Assembly (NCBI RefSeq): GCF_001426505.1
Contig: NZ_LMEV01000020.1
Location: 343,910 to 407,909, forward strand
DNA: 64,000 bases
DNA from: Variovorax sp. Root473
Lineage (GTDB): Bacteria; Pseudomonadota; Gammaproteobacteria; Burkholderiales; Burkholderiaceae_C
Direction of reading: 5' to 3'
Shown: positions 51,398 through 59,682 of the stretch, piece after piece
How positions within the stretch are numbered: the stretch's first letter is position 1
How the letters are laid out: every line of letters starts with the position of its first letter
Made by a program: the position numbers and the translations under genes
The notes under the pieces: generated by a model
What the model was told of the DNA's origin: nothing
Databases searched by the model: none
What the model saw: the letters and a program-made list of their open reading frames with translations, nothing else

Positions 51398-52428
51398 CGC
51401 GGGGCGGCGAGTCGTTCGGTGAGCTCCCGTTCCTCCGGCGGACGCAGGCCGAGCCCGCGTGCCACGGTCGCGTTGATCCGCACGGTGGCGGGCGTGGCCG
51501 CCTCCACCAGAGGACCGCTGGGGTTGCCGGCGCTGGCCACCTTCTGCCCGAGCTGGCGCGCCTGCTGGGCCAGCTGGCCGGGCGTGGAAACCGCCGCCGC
51601 CAGGCCGCCCGAGCGCACCAGCCCTTCGCTGGCGCCGAACACCGGCAGGCCCGCGCCGGCGCCGGCATGCAGCACCGAGAGCGTCGCGGCCTGGCTGTCG
51701 CCGATCAGGTCGGGCAGCACCATGAGGGCGTCGCTGCGCGGCACGAGGGCGCGCAGCGCGGCGGCCAGCGAGCGGGCGTCGGGCGCGATCTCGACCTGCA
51801 GGTCCCAGGCGGGATAGGCGGTCTGCGCAGCGCGCTGCAGCTCGCGCACCAGCGGTTCGGATTCGGGCGTGGCGATGACGCCCAGGCGGCGCTTCTGCGG
51901 CAGCACGGCGTTCACGAGCGCGAGCTGGTCGGCCATGGCCGGGTCGCGCAGCAGCACGCCCACGCGCCGGTCGCCGCGGCGCAGGGCGGAGGGAGTGGCG
52001 GCCTTGAGGTTCTCGTACTCGAGCCGGCTCAGCATCGCGAGCACCAGCGGCTCGGCGCCGGGGCGCTCGAGGGCGGCGCGCGCGGCGGCGGTGCCGACCG
52101 CCACGGTGAGGCCTGCGTCGCCGGGGGGGCGCAGGCTGCGGGTGCGCACACCGGCATTGGCGGCGGGTTCGGTGTCGGCCGGTTCAGCCGCGCCCGGCGC
52201 GATGCGCACGAGGTCGAACCTGCCGGACGACTGGTCGCTGCGCAGCTGCTGCACGAACTCCGCCGATGCGGCCTGGTCGTCGCCGACCAGCACCGTCAGG
52301 TTGGCCGCCGATGCACCACACGGCACGGCGGTCAAGCACAGCACGAGGCCGCAGGCCAGCAGGGCGTGGACAGCACGGTGCACTCTTCCGAAGAAAAGCG
52401 GAATGGGAGGGTTCTCGGCGACGGACAT
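51394..52428 (-). CDS. Periplasmic ABC-type substrate-binding-like protein, probable sensor partner
   Basis: A 344-residue protein with a signal peptide ending A-S-A-A near residue 42, then a two-lobed fold. D-A-G-L-T-V-A-V-G-T-A-A-A-R-A-A near 105, R-R-V-G-V-L-L near 150 and D-A-L-M-V-L-P-D near 235 resemble the COG2984/PF04392 family of uncharacterised ABC binding proteins. No permease or ATPase genes are near; instead it overlaps a hybrid kinase gene. That pattern suits a ligand sensor rather than a transport protein. A perfect TGTGA-N6-TCACA site lies about 105 bases before its start. Confidence 0.82.
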   Translation of the reverse strand: MSVAENPPIPLFFGRVHRAVHALLACGLVLCLTAVPCGASAANLTVLVGDDQAASAEFVQQLRSDQSSGRFDLVRIAPGAAEPADTEPAANAGVRTRSLRPPGDAGLTVAVGTAAARAALERPGAEPLVLAMLSRLEYENLKAATPSALRRGDRRVGVLLRDPAMADQLALVNAVLPQKRRLGVIATPESEPLVRELQRAAQTAYPAWDLQVEIAPDARSLAAALRALVPRSDALMVLPDLIGDSQAATLSVLHAGAGAGLPVFGASEGLVRSGGLAAAVSTPGQLAQQARQLGQKVASAGNPSGPLVEAATPATVRINATVARGLGLRPPEERELTERLAAPR

Positions 52429-52530
52429 GGACTGCTTTGGGCAGCAAGCGGCAATGACCCAATGTAAGGACGCGTCCCGTTTCCCGCGATAAGGCGGAGG
52501 GCTTATGCCCGCGCATGCGAGGGCCCGCGG

Positions 52531-52548
52531 GTGTGAGGAAGATCACAC
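52531..52548. promoter_or_regulatory. Perfect CRP/FNR-family binding site
   Basis: GTGTGA-N6-TCACAC (52531-52548) contains the exact CRP consensus half-sites TGTGA and TCACA with the right spacing. It lies in the 178-base spacer between two leftward genes, about 105 bases before the binding-protein start. As a hairpin it has no U-run, so it is unlikely to be a terminator. Confidence 0.6.
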
Positions 52549-52606
52549 CGCGGCGGCTGCTTGGCCTATGTCCGACGGACTACCCGGCGCCTACCGCAAT
52601 CCGTGG

Positions 52607-54526
52607 TCAGAGGCTGGCCGCGATCGTCAGTGCGGCTGCGCGCTGTGCCTGGATTGCCTGGCGCAGCACGCGCGGCGACACCGGCTTGTAGAGCACGGCG
52701 ATGCCGGCGGCCGCCACTTCGCGCAGGCGGTCGGGCTTGGTCTCGCCGGTCACCAGCAGGCGCGCCGTGCCGGCGCCGATGCCGTTGGGGTGGCGCTCGA
52801 GCGCGGCGATCACGTCCAGGCCGTTGTCGCCGCCCTGCAGCAGCAGGTCGCTCACCACCACGTCGGGCGGCGTGTCCCAGTGGTCGGCCAGCGCCAGCGC
52901 CTCGGCGCGCGTTTGCGCGGCCAGCACCGTGGCGCCCCAGTTGGCGAGCACCACGCTCAGGCCTTCGAGGATGGTGCGCTCGTCGTCGATGACGAGGATG
53001 CGCAGCTGCGCCAGGCTGTCGGCGTTGCTGCTGCTGCTGTTGTCGTTGGCGGCAGTGGCCGCAGCGGGTGCCGGGGCCATCGGTGCCTGCAGCGCGGCGG
53101 GCGCGGCGCGCACCTGCACGCGCACGCAGGTGCCCTTGTGCAGGCGCGAGCTGAGTTCGACGCGCGTGTTCAGCAACTCGGCCAGCCGCTGCACCGTGGC
53201 CAGCCCCAGGCCCATGCCGCGCGCGCCGCCGGGTGCGTTGCTGCGGCTGGCCGCCTCGACCTGGTAGAACTCTTCGAACACCCGGGCCTGGTGCTGCGCG
53301 GCAATGCCCACGCCGGTGTCGACCACATCGATGCGCACGCCCTTGCCGCGTGCGCGCGCACCGATCAGCACGCCACCCGCGACCGTGTGGCGCAGCGAGT
53401 TCGACACCAGGTTGTTCAGGATGCGCGAAAGCATCACGTAGTCGCAGCGCACCCACAGTTCGGTCTTGCGCACCACCAGCCGCAGACCCTGCTGCTCGGC
53501 CACGGGACGGAAGTTGCGGCTGATCTCCTCGAACAGCCGGTCGAGCGGAAAGTCGGCCCACTGCGGTTGCAGCACGCCGGCATCGAGCTGCGACAGGTTG
53601 AGCAGCTCCGAGAACAGCCGGTCGAGCGAATCGACGCACTCGCGGATGTGGCCGATGCGCTGCAGCTTCACCGGGTCGGTCTCGCCGTTGGCCAGCCCGT
53701 CGGAGAACAGCGTGAGCGCATGCAGCGGCTGGCGCAGGTCGTGGCTGGCGGCGGCCAGCAGCCGCGTCTTGGCCTGGCTGGCCACTTCGAGCAGCTGGTT
53801 CTTGCGTGCCAGCTCGGCCGTGGCTTCGGTGATGCGGCTTTGCAGCAGCCGGTGGCTTTCGGCCAGCGCGCGCGCCGCCTGGTTGAAGCCATGCTGCAGG
53901 TGGCGCACCTCGGAGGTGCCTTCGATGGCCACGCTCGCGTTTTCGCCCGCGCCGAGCCGGTCGACCGCCGCGCCCAGCGCGCGGATCGGCTCGCTGATGC
54001 GGCGCGCCGCCCACCAGCCCGCCAGGCCCACGCCCAGCAGGCTCACGGCCAGCACCAGCGCCACGTTGATCCACACTGAACGGCGCGCACTCTGCACTGC
54101 GTCCAGCCCGATCTCGACCATCACCTTGCCGTTGTGCCGGCCGTTGTCGCTGACGATCGGCACCACCACCTGCAGGCCCTCGCCGCGGCGGCGATCGACG
54201 GTTTCGGAGTTGGCGACGATCTCGCCGTCCTCGGTCCAGATCTGCACCTGCTGCACGTGCGGCTGGTACATGCCCGTCTGCGCGGTGCGCGCCAGCGCGC
54301 GGCGGTCCATGCGCGTCAGCGGCGCCTGCGCCACCGTGGCCACCTGCAGCGCCACCGTCTGTGCGTTGGCGCGCATCAGCTCGGTGAGGTTGCCCAGGTG
54401 CTGGCGCGTGAGCACCGCGATGGCCACCAGCGTGGCCGCCGTGGCTGGCACCAGCGCCAGCAGGATCAGCTGCTGGGCGAAGGTGAGGCGGGCCAGCCCG
54501 CGCAGGAGGCGGAAGTTCCAGTTCAT
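52607..54526 (-). CDS. Hybrid sensor histidine kinase/response regulator (divergent from tandem PhnD-like genes)
   Basis: A 639-residue kinase. Two membrane segments (about 15-40 and 150-172) flank a periplasmic domain of about 110 residues, followed by HAMP and a coiled coil. The H-box A-A-A-S-H-D-L-R-Q-P has His262. N-S-L-R-H-T, D-T-G-V-G-I and G-M-G-L-G-L form the ATPase site, and the C-terminal receiver has V-I-D-D-E and V-S-D-L-L-L. The overall layout and H-box match the kinase at 49403-51397, so the two are paralogues. It is divergent from two tandem PhnD-type binding proteins, which may feed its periplasmic domain. Confidence 0.93.
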   Translation of the reverse strand: MNWNFRLLRGLARLTFAQQLILLALVPATAATLVAIAVLTRQHLGNLTELMRANAQTVALQVATVAQAPLTRMDRRALARTAQTGMYQPHVQQVQIWTEDGEIVANSETVDRRRGEGLQVVVPIVSDNGRHNGKVMVEIGLDAVQSARRSVWINVALVLAVSLLGVGLAGWWAARRISEPIRALGAAVDRLGAGENASVAIEGTSEVRHLQHGFNQAARALAESHRLLQSRITEATAELARKNQLLEVASQAKTRLLAAASHDLRQPLHALTLFSDGLANGETDPVKLQRIGHIRECVDSLDRLFSELLNLSQLDAGVLQPQWADFPLDRLFEEISRNFRPVAEQQGLRLVVRKTELWVRCDYVMLSRILNNLVSNSLRHTVAGGVLIGARARGKGVRIDVVDTGVGIAAQHQARVFEEFYQVEAASRSNAPGGARGMGLGLATVQRLAELLNTRVELSSRLHKGTCVRVQVRAAPAALQAPMAPAPAAATAANDNSSSSNADSLAQLRILVIDDERTILEGLSVVLANWGATVLAAQTRAEALALADHWDTPPDVVVSDLLLQGGDNGLDVIAALERHPNGIGAGTARLLVTGETKPDRLREVAAAGIAVLYKPVSPRVLRQAIQAQRAAALTIAASL

Positions 54527-54687
54527 GAAGGCCTTGGGCGCATGGGGGCGAGCTTAGGGCCGTCGATCCGATCAGGGAAGTGCGGAAAACAGCACGAAAA
54601 AAGCCGCTATTTGCGATGTAATGGCGTCCGCGTCGCCCATGCCAGTCCCCGCCGGTTCGTCGCGGGCCTTTGTCTTCCGATGTCCCC

Positions 54688-55740
54688 ATGCAGGCTTTCT
54701 TGCGTCGTTTCGGCCATTTCCTCCAGACCGGCCGCCCTGTGGCCCTGGTGCTTGCCATGGGGCTGCTGCTGCCGCTGCTGGCCACGGCCCAGGCGCCGGC
54801 TCCTGGGCCCGCAACGGACGCGCCGGTGCGCTTCGGCATCCTGCCGCTGGGGGGGGCCTTCGAGTCGCGCAGCGACTGGGACCCCCTGCTGGCCGAACTC
54901 AGCCGCGCCATCCAGCGGCCGGTGAGCGTGCTCTCGGTCAATTCGTACGAGGCGCTGGAGCAGGCCATCCAGCGCGGCGAAGTCGACATGGCGTTCCTGT
55001 CCGGAAAGATGGCCCTCGACACCGTGAGCCAGAAACGCATGAAGGTCGTGGCCCAGGTCGTGCGGCACGACGGCCTGCCCGGCTACCGCGGCCTGCTGCT
55101 TGCGCGCAAGGCGCCGCCCTTCAACACGCTGAAAGACCTGATCGAGCAGCCCGAGCGCTGGCGTCTGGCGCGCGGCGAGCGGCAGTCGGTGTCGGGTTTC
55201 ATCGTGCCGCAGCTGCAGTTCTTCCTGCCGAACCATATCGTCATGGAGACGCGCTTCCTGAGCGAGTTCGTCGGCACGCACCAGGCCACCGCGCTGGCCG
55301 TGGCCAACAACGAGGCTGACGTGGCCACCAACAACTCGGCCGATTTCGAGCGCTTCAAGGCCCGCTTTCCCGCCGAGGCACAGCGGTTGCAGGTGCTGTG
55401 GGAGTCGGAACTGATCCCGCATGCGCAAATCGTCGTGGCCCGTGAGTACCCGGCCGAACTGCGCCAACGCGTGCAGGCTTTCCTGGTCGCCTACGGCCGC
55501 GGCAAGGGGCCGCGCGGCGACGCCGAGCGCCTGGTGCTCAAGTCGCTGCATGACCTCGCCGGTTTCGTTGCGGCCGACAACAGCTCGCTGCTGCCCGCCG
55601 CCAGGCTCGCCTACCAGCTCGCAATGCAGAACGCGAAGAGCGCGCAATGGGTCAACGACGCAGCGCGGCAGGCGCGGCTGCAGCGGCTGGAGAACGGCTA
55701 CGCCGAGCAGCTCGCCGTGCTGAAGGATGTGAGCCCTTGA
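54688..55740 (+). CDS. PhnD/SsuA-type periplasmic binding protein, first of a tandem pair
   Basis: A 350-residue protein. A signal peptide (ending A-T-A-Q near residue 34) is followed by a two-lobed binding fold with V-R-F-G-I-L-P-L-G-G near 47, D-M-A-F-L-S-G near 107 and E-F-V-G-T-H-Q-A near 190. PhnD-type proteins bind phosphonates, phosphite or other small anions. No PhnC/PhnE transporter genes follow. Instead it pairs with a close paralogue directly downstream and with a divergent hybrid kinase, a pattern seen in sensor modules. ATG 54688 is chosen over a TTG 18 bases upstream. Confidence 0.86.
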   Translation: MQAFLRRFGHFLQTGRPVALVLAMGLLLPLLATAQAPAPGPATDAPVRFGILPLGGAFESRSDWDPLLAELSRAIQRPVSVLSVNSYEALEQAIQRGEVDMAFLSGKMALDTVSQKRMKVVAQVVRHDGLPGYRGLLLARKAPPFNTLKDLIEQPERWRLARGERQSVSGFIVPQLQFFLPNHIVMETRFLSEFVGTHQATALAVANNEADVATNNSADFERFKARFPAEAQRLQVLWESELIPHAQIVVAREYPAELRQRVQAFLVAYGRGKGPRGDAERLVLKSLHDLAGFVAADNSSLLPAARLAYQLAMQNAKSAQWVNDAARQARLQRLENGYAEQLAVLKDVSP

Positions 55741-56774
55741 ACCGGCGCACGATGCTCGCGATGGCCGCGTCGTCGCTGGTGATGCTGGTGGCGCCATGGT
55801 CGGCGCACGCGCAGCCTGCGCCTCCTGCCAAGGCTGCGTCGGCGATCAGGGAAGTGCGCTTCGGCGTGCTGCCGCTGGGCGGCACCGTCGAGTCGCGTGC
55901 GTTCTGGACGCCACTCATGGCCGACATGAGCCGCGCGCTCGGCCTTCCCGTCAGCGCGTACTCGGTGCCGTCGTACGAAGAACTCGACCGCGCCATCGGC
56001 CGCGACGAGATCGACATGGCTTTTCTCTCGGCCAAGATGGCGCTCGATGCGGTGATGCAGCGGCGCATGAAGGTCGTCGCGCAGATCGCGCGGCGCGACG
56101 GCATGCCCGAGCACCGCGCCGTGCTGCTCGCGCGCAAGGCCGGGCCGCTCAACACGCTCGAGGGTTTGCTGGCCCAGCCCGAACGCTGGCGGCTCGCGCG
56201 CGGCGACAGCCGTTCGGTCACCGGCTTCATCGTGCCGCAGAGCCAACTCTTCCTGCCGAACCACATCGAGATGGAAACCCGCTTTCGCAGCGAGTTCGTC
56301 GGCACGCACCAGGCCACCGCGCTGGCCGTGGCGAATGGCGATGCCGATGTCGCCACCAACAACACCACCGACTTCGAGCGCTTTCGCGAGCAGTTTCCGG
56401 TCGAGGCGGCAAGGCTGCAGGTGATCTGGGAATCCGAGCCGCCGCCCGGTGCCCCGATGGTGGTGCGCCGCGACTATCCGCCCGAGTTCCAGGCGAAGCT
56501 GCAGGCCTTCCTGGTCGGCTATGGCAAAGGCAAGGGACCGCGCGGCGATGCCGAGCGCGAAGTGCTGAAAGACCTGCGCGCGGCCTACGGCTATGTCGCG
56601 GCGGACGACAGCGCGTTGTTGCCGGAAGCCAAGCTGGAATACCAACTGGGTAGGCAGCGCGCGCTGTCGGCAGCATGGGTCAACGACGCGGCGCGCGAGC
56701 AGCGGTTGCAGCGCATCGAGAAAGCGTATGCGGCGCAGGTGGAAGCGCTGCGCGGCTTTGCTGCACCTCGCTAG
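55737..56774 (+). CDS. PhnD/SsuA-type periplasmic binding protein, second of a tandem pair
   Basis: A 345-residue protein strongly similar to its neighbour across the whole binding domain (V-R-F-G-V-L-P-L-G-G, D-M-A-F-L-S-A-K-M-A-L-D, E-F-V-G-T-H-Q-A-T-A-L-A-V-A-N). TTG 55737 overlaps the previous stop (TTGA) and gives an N-R-R-T-M-L signal start, reminiscent of a twin-arginine peptide; ATG 55752 would leave a signal without basic residues, so TTG is preferred. The ligand may differ from that of the first copy, because the segment after V-L-P-L-G-G differs in charge. No transporter partner is present. Confidence 0.83.
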   Translation: MNRRTMLAMAASSLVMLVAPWSAHAQPAPPAKAASAIREVRFGVLPLGGTVESRAFWTPLMADMSRALGLPVSAYSVPSYEELDRAIGRDEIDMAFLSAKMALDAVMQRRMKVVAQIARRDGMPEHRAVLLARKAGPLNTLEGLLAQPERWRLARGDSRSVTGFIVPQSQLFLPNHIEMETRFRSEFVGTHQATALAVANGDADVATNNTTDFERFREQFPVEAARLQVIWESEPPPGAPMVVRRDYPPEFQAKLQAFLVGYGKGKGPRGDAEREVLKDLRAAYGYVAADDSALLPEAKLEYQLGRQRALSAAWVNDAAREQRLQRIEKAYAAQVEALRGFAAPR

Positions 56775-56859
56775 AGAAGAAGTTGCGGGGCCGCGTCGCC
56801 TCGCTTCGCATGCGCGCTTTCGATGCGTCCTCGCTGGCCATCTACTCCCTTTGCCGTAC

Positions 56860-56896
56860 GCAAATCACCGCCGTCTAGGCCATTAGACGGATTTGC
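56860..56896. promoter_or_regulatory. Bulged inverted repeat upstream of the type VI secretion genes
   Basis: GCAAATC (56860-56866) and the CGTCTA part of CCGTCTA (56871-56877) pair with TAGACGG plus ATTTGC (56884-56896): CCGTCTA/TAGACGG is a perfect 7-base arm around GGCCAT, and the outer part pairs after a five-base bulge. It lies about 75-110 bases before tssK in a 194-base spacer and has no T-run, so an operator or leader structure is more likely than a terminator. Confidence 0.45.
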
Positions 56897-56968
56897 CCGC
56901 AGCCCCCCGCGCCGGAAACTTCGTGTTTCTTCTTACTTCCCGGCACCCTTGCCGTAGACGGAGTGCGG

Positions 56969-58300
56969 ATGAGTTGGCGAACCAAAGTGGTCTGGAGCGA
57001 GGGGATGCTGTTGCAGCCTCAGCACCTGCAGCAAAGCGAGCGCCATGCCGACCATGCGCGGCATGTGCTGCTGCGCACCACCACGCCCTACGCCTGGGGA
57101 TTCGCCGAGGTCGAGATCGACGCGGCGGCGCTCACGCTGGGCAAGCTGGCGCTGGTGCGGGCGGTGGGCATCTTCGGCGATGGCACGGTGTTCGACATGC
57201 CGGCGGTCGATCCGTTGCCCGAGCCCATCGACATTCCTGCGTCCATGCGCGACGAAGCGGTGGTGCTGGCGCTGCCGCTGCGCCGCGCCGGTGCGCGCGA
57301 AGCCGACGCTGAAGAGTACGAGGAGCTGGTGCGTCACCGCGTGCTGGAGTCGGACGTGCCCGACTCCAACACGGCTGGCGAGCGCACCGCGATGCTGCAA
57401 CTCGGCCAGCTCCACACGCGCCTGATGCGCGCCAGCGAAGCCACCGACGCCTGGGCGACCCTGGGCGTGGCCCGCGTGGTCGAGCGCCGGGTCGACAACC
57501 AGGTGCAGCTCGACCGCACGATGCTGCCGCCGCTGCTCGACGTGGCCGGCCATGCGGTGATCCGCGCCTGGCTCGACGAGCTGCTGGGCCTGCTGCGCCA
57601 GCGTGGCGAAGCGCTGGCGGGGCGCATGACGCAGGGCGGAACGGGCGGCGTGGCCGAGATCGCCGACTTCATGCTGCTGCAGGCGGTGAACCGCAACGAG
57701 GCGATCTTTGCGCACCTGGCCAGGAGCGCAATGCTGCATCCGCAGCATTTCTTCGAGCACGCGCTCGGGCTGGCCGGCGACCTCGCGAGTTTTCGTGACA
57801 CGCGCCGCGTGACGCGCTTCGGGCCCTACATCCATGACGACCTCGCGCTGAGCTTCCGCCCCGTGATGGACGACCTGCGCCGCAGCCTGTCGATGGTGTT
57901 CGAGCAGTCGGCCATTCGCATCGACCTGCACGACCGCAAGCACGGCGTGCGCGTGGCGGTGGTGACCGATGTCGAACTGCAGCGCAAGGCGACCTTCGTG
58001 CTCGCGGTGAACGCGAACATGCCGAGCGAGGCATTGCGCGCGCGCTTTCCCACGCAGGTGAAGATCGGCCCGGTCGAGCGCATCCGCGACCTCGTGAACC
58101 TCGCGCTGCCCGGCGTCACGCTGACGCCGATGCCAGTGGCGCCGCGCCAGATTCCCTTCCACACGGGTGCCAACTACTTCGAACTCGAAACGCGCAACAG
58201 CGACCTGTGGCGTCAGCTCGAACAGTCGGGCGGCATCGCGATGCACATCGCGGGCGATTTTCCCGGCCTCGACTTGGCGTTCTGGGCCATTCGTTCCTAG
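56969..58300 (+). CDS. tssK: TssK, type VI secretion baseplate protein
   Basis: A 443-residue TssK. It opens V-V-W-S-E-G-M-L-L-Q-P-Q-H-L-Q-Q, the hallmark N-terminus, and has Q-L-D-R-T-M-L-P-P-L near residue 173, F-M-L-L-Q-A-V-N-R near 235, the H-P-Q-H-F-F/Y-type segment near 256 and P-F-H-T-G-A-N-Y-F near 395. TssK links the phage-like baseplate to the TssLM membrane complex. ATG 56969 has a GGAG ribosome site; a GTG six bases before is an alternative. It is the first type VI gene in view and leads the tssK-tssL-tssM-tagF run. Confidence 0.95.
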   Translation: MSWRTKVVWSEGMLLQPQHLQQSERHADHARHVLLRTTTPYAWGFAEVEIDAAALTLGKLALVRAVGIFGDGTVFDMPAVDPLPEPIDIPASMRDEAVVLALPLRRAGAREADAEEYEELVRHRVLESDVPDSNTAGERTAMLQLGQLHTRLMRASEATDAWATLGVARVVERRVDNQVQLDRTMLPPLLDVAGHAVIRAWLDELLGLLRQRGEALAGRMTQGGTGGVAEIADFMLLQAVNRNEAIFAHLARSAMLHPQHFFEHALGLAGDLASFRDTRRVTRFGPYIHDDLALSFRPVMDDLRRSLSMVFEQSAIRIDLHDRKHGVRVAVVTDVELQRKATFVLAVNANMPSEALRARFPTQVKIGPVERIRDLVNLALPGVTLTPMPVAPRQIPFHTGANYFELETRNSDLWRQLEQSGGIAMHIAGDFPGLDLAFWAIRS

Positions 58301-58332
58301 CCGCCTCCGGCTGACGGACACGGACCATCACC

Positions 58333-59682
58333 ATGAGCACTCCTCCCGACCCCTTCGCGGCCTTCGAGTCCGAGCGCACGGTCATCAAGCCCAAGCCGCG
58401 CACGCCGGGTGGTGCGCCGCCGGCTGCTGCTGCGCCTGCGCCGTTCTTCGGCGGCGCCGATCCGACGCCTGTGGCCGAGGTGGGCGAGATCGGCCTGCTC
58501 AATCCGCTGGTGTCGGCCGCGGGCAAGCTGCTGGTGCTGATCGGCAAGCTGCGCAACCTCGCACAGCCGCCCAACGTGCCGGCGCTGCGCGCGTCCACCG
58601 CCGACGCGGTGAACCAGTTCGATGCGGCGGCGCGCCGCGCGGGCGTGGGCAACGAGTCGGTGCTGGCCGCACGCTACGTGCTGTGCACCGCGCTCGACGA
58701 AGCCGTGGCCAACACGCCCTGGGGCGTGCAGGCCGGCTGGAACAAGCAGAGCCTGCTGGTGCAGTTCCACAACGAGACCTGGGGCGGCGAGAAGGTGTTC
58801 CAGCTGCTGGCCAAGCTCGCGCAGGACGTGCCCACGCACCGCCAGCTGCTCGAGCTGATCTACAGCGTGCTCGCGCTCGGTTTCGAGGGCCGCTACCGCG
58901 TGGTCGACAACGGCCGCGCGCAGCTCGACTCGGTGCGCCAGCGCCTGGCCGACCTGATCGCGAAAGACCGCCCGGCCGTCGAGCCCGAGCTGTCGCCGCA
59001 CTGGCGCGGGCAGGGCGCGGGCACGGTGCGGCTGCGCGAGTCGCTGCCGCTGTGGGTATTCGCGGCCGGTTTTGCGCTGCTGCTGGCGCTCGCGTGGTTC
59101 GGCCTGCGGCTCACGCTCAACCACCGCTCCGACACCACCTACGCGGCCGTGTCGAGCCTGCGCGTGCCGAACATCCAGATCGCGCCGCCCGCTGCGCCGG
59201 CCAAGTCGCCGCGGCTCGCGCGTTTTCTCGAACCCGAGATCAAGCAGGGCCTGGTCACGGTGACCGACGAGGCCGACCGCAGCGTGGTGCGCCTGCGTGG
59301 TGATTCGTTCTTCGGTTCGGGCAGCGCCGAGCCGATGGCCGCGTCGCTCCCGGTGCTGCGTCGCATCGGCCAGGCGCTGTCCGAGGTGAAGGGCGAGGTG
59401 CTCATCACCGGCCACTCCGACAACCAGCCGATCCGCTCGCTGCGCTATCCGTCGAACTGGCACCTGTCGGCCGCGCGCGCCGACGCGGTGAAGGGCGCGC
59501 TCTCCACGCTGGTCGAGCCCGCGCGCATGCGCTCCGACGGCAAGGCCGACGCCGAGCCCGTGGCCGCCAACGACACGCCGGCCAACCGCGCGCGCAACCG
59601 CCGCGTCGACATCGTGCTGCTGACCGAACCGGAGCGCATGGCTGCTGCACCGGTTGCTCCCGTTCCAGGAGCAACGAAATGA
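58333..59682 (+). CDS. tssL: TssL (DotU/IcmH) with C-terminal OmpA peptidoglycan-binding domain
   Basis: A 449-residue protein. The N-terminal Pro/Ala-rich leader (to about 55) precedes the cytoplasmic DotU domain with Y-V-L-C-T-A-L-D-E-A-V near residue 115, W-G-G-E-K-V-F near 150 and F-E-G-R-Y-R near 180. A single membrane segment lies at about 238-260. An OmpA-type domain (about 310-435) follows, with F-F-G-S-G-S-A and G-H-S-D-N and the N-W-x-L-S-x-x-R-A motif near 375. The OmpA tail marks an evolved TssL that anchors the membrane complex to the cell wall. The stop overlaps tssM by ATGA. Confidence 0.95.
   Translation: MSTPPDPFAAFESERTVIKPKPRTPGGAPPAAAAPAPFFGGADPTPVAEVGEIGLLNPLVSAAGKLLVLIGKLRNLAQPPNVPALRASTADAVNQFDAAARRAGVGNESVLAARYVLCTALDEAVANTPWGVQAGWNKQSLLVQFHNETWGGEKVFQLLAKLAQDVPTHRQLLELIYSVLALGFEGRYRVVDNGRAQLDSVRQRLADLIAKDRPAVEPELSPHWRGQGAGTVRLRESLPLWVFAAGFALLLALAWFGLRLTLNHRSDTTYAAVSSLRVPNIQIAPPAAPAKSPRLARFLEPEIKQGLVTVTDEADRSVVRLRGDSFFGSGSAEPMAASLPVLRRIGQALSEVKGEVLITGHSDNQPIRSLRYPSNWHLSAARADAVKGALSTLVEPARMRSDGKADAEPVAANDTPANRARNRRVDIVLLTEPERMAAAPVAPVPGATK

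Noticed and set aside
46749..51668. A 1639-residue minus-strand open frame across several genes
   Set aside because: It runs through genes on both strands that match known families in other frames, and has no coherent domain.
56835..56855. Possible sigma-54 promoter before tssK (TGGC ... TTTGC)
   Set aside because: The GG-to-GC spacing is about 15 bases instead of 10, so it does not fit a -24/-12 promoter.
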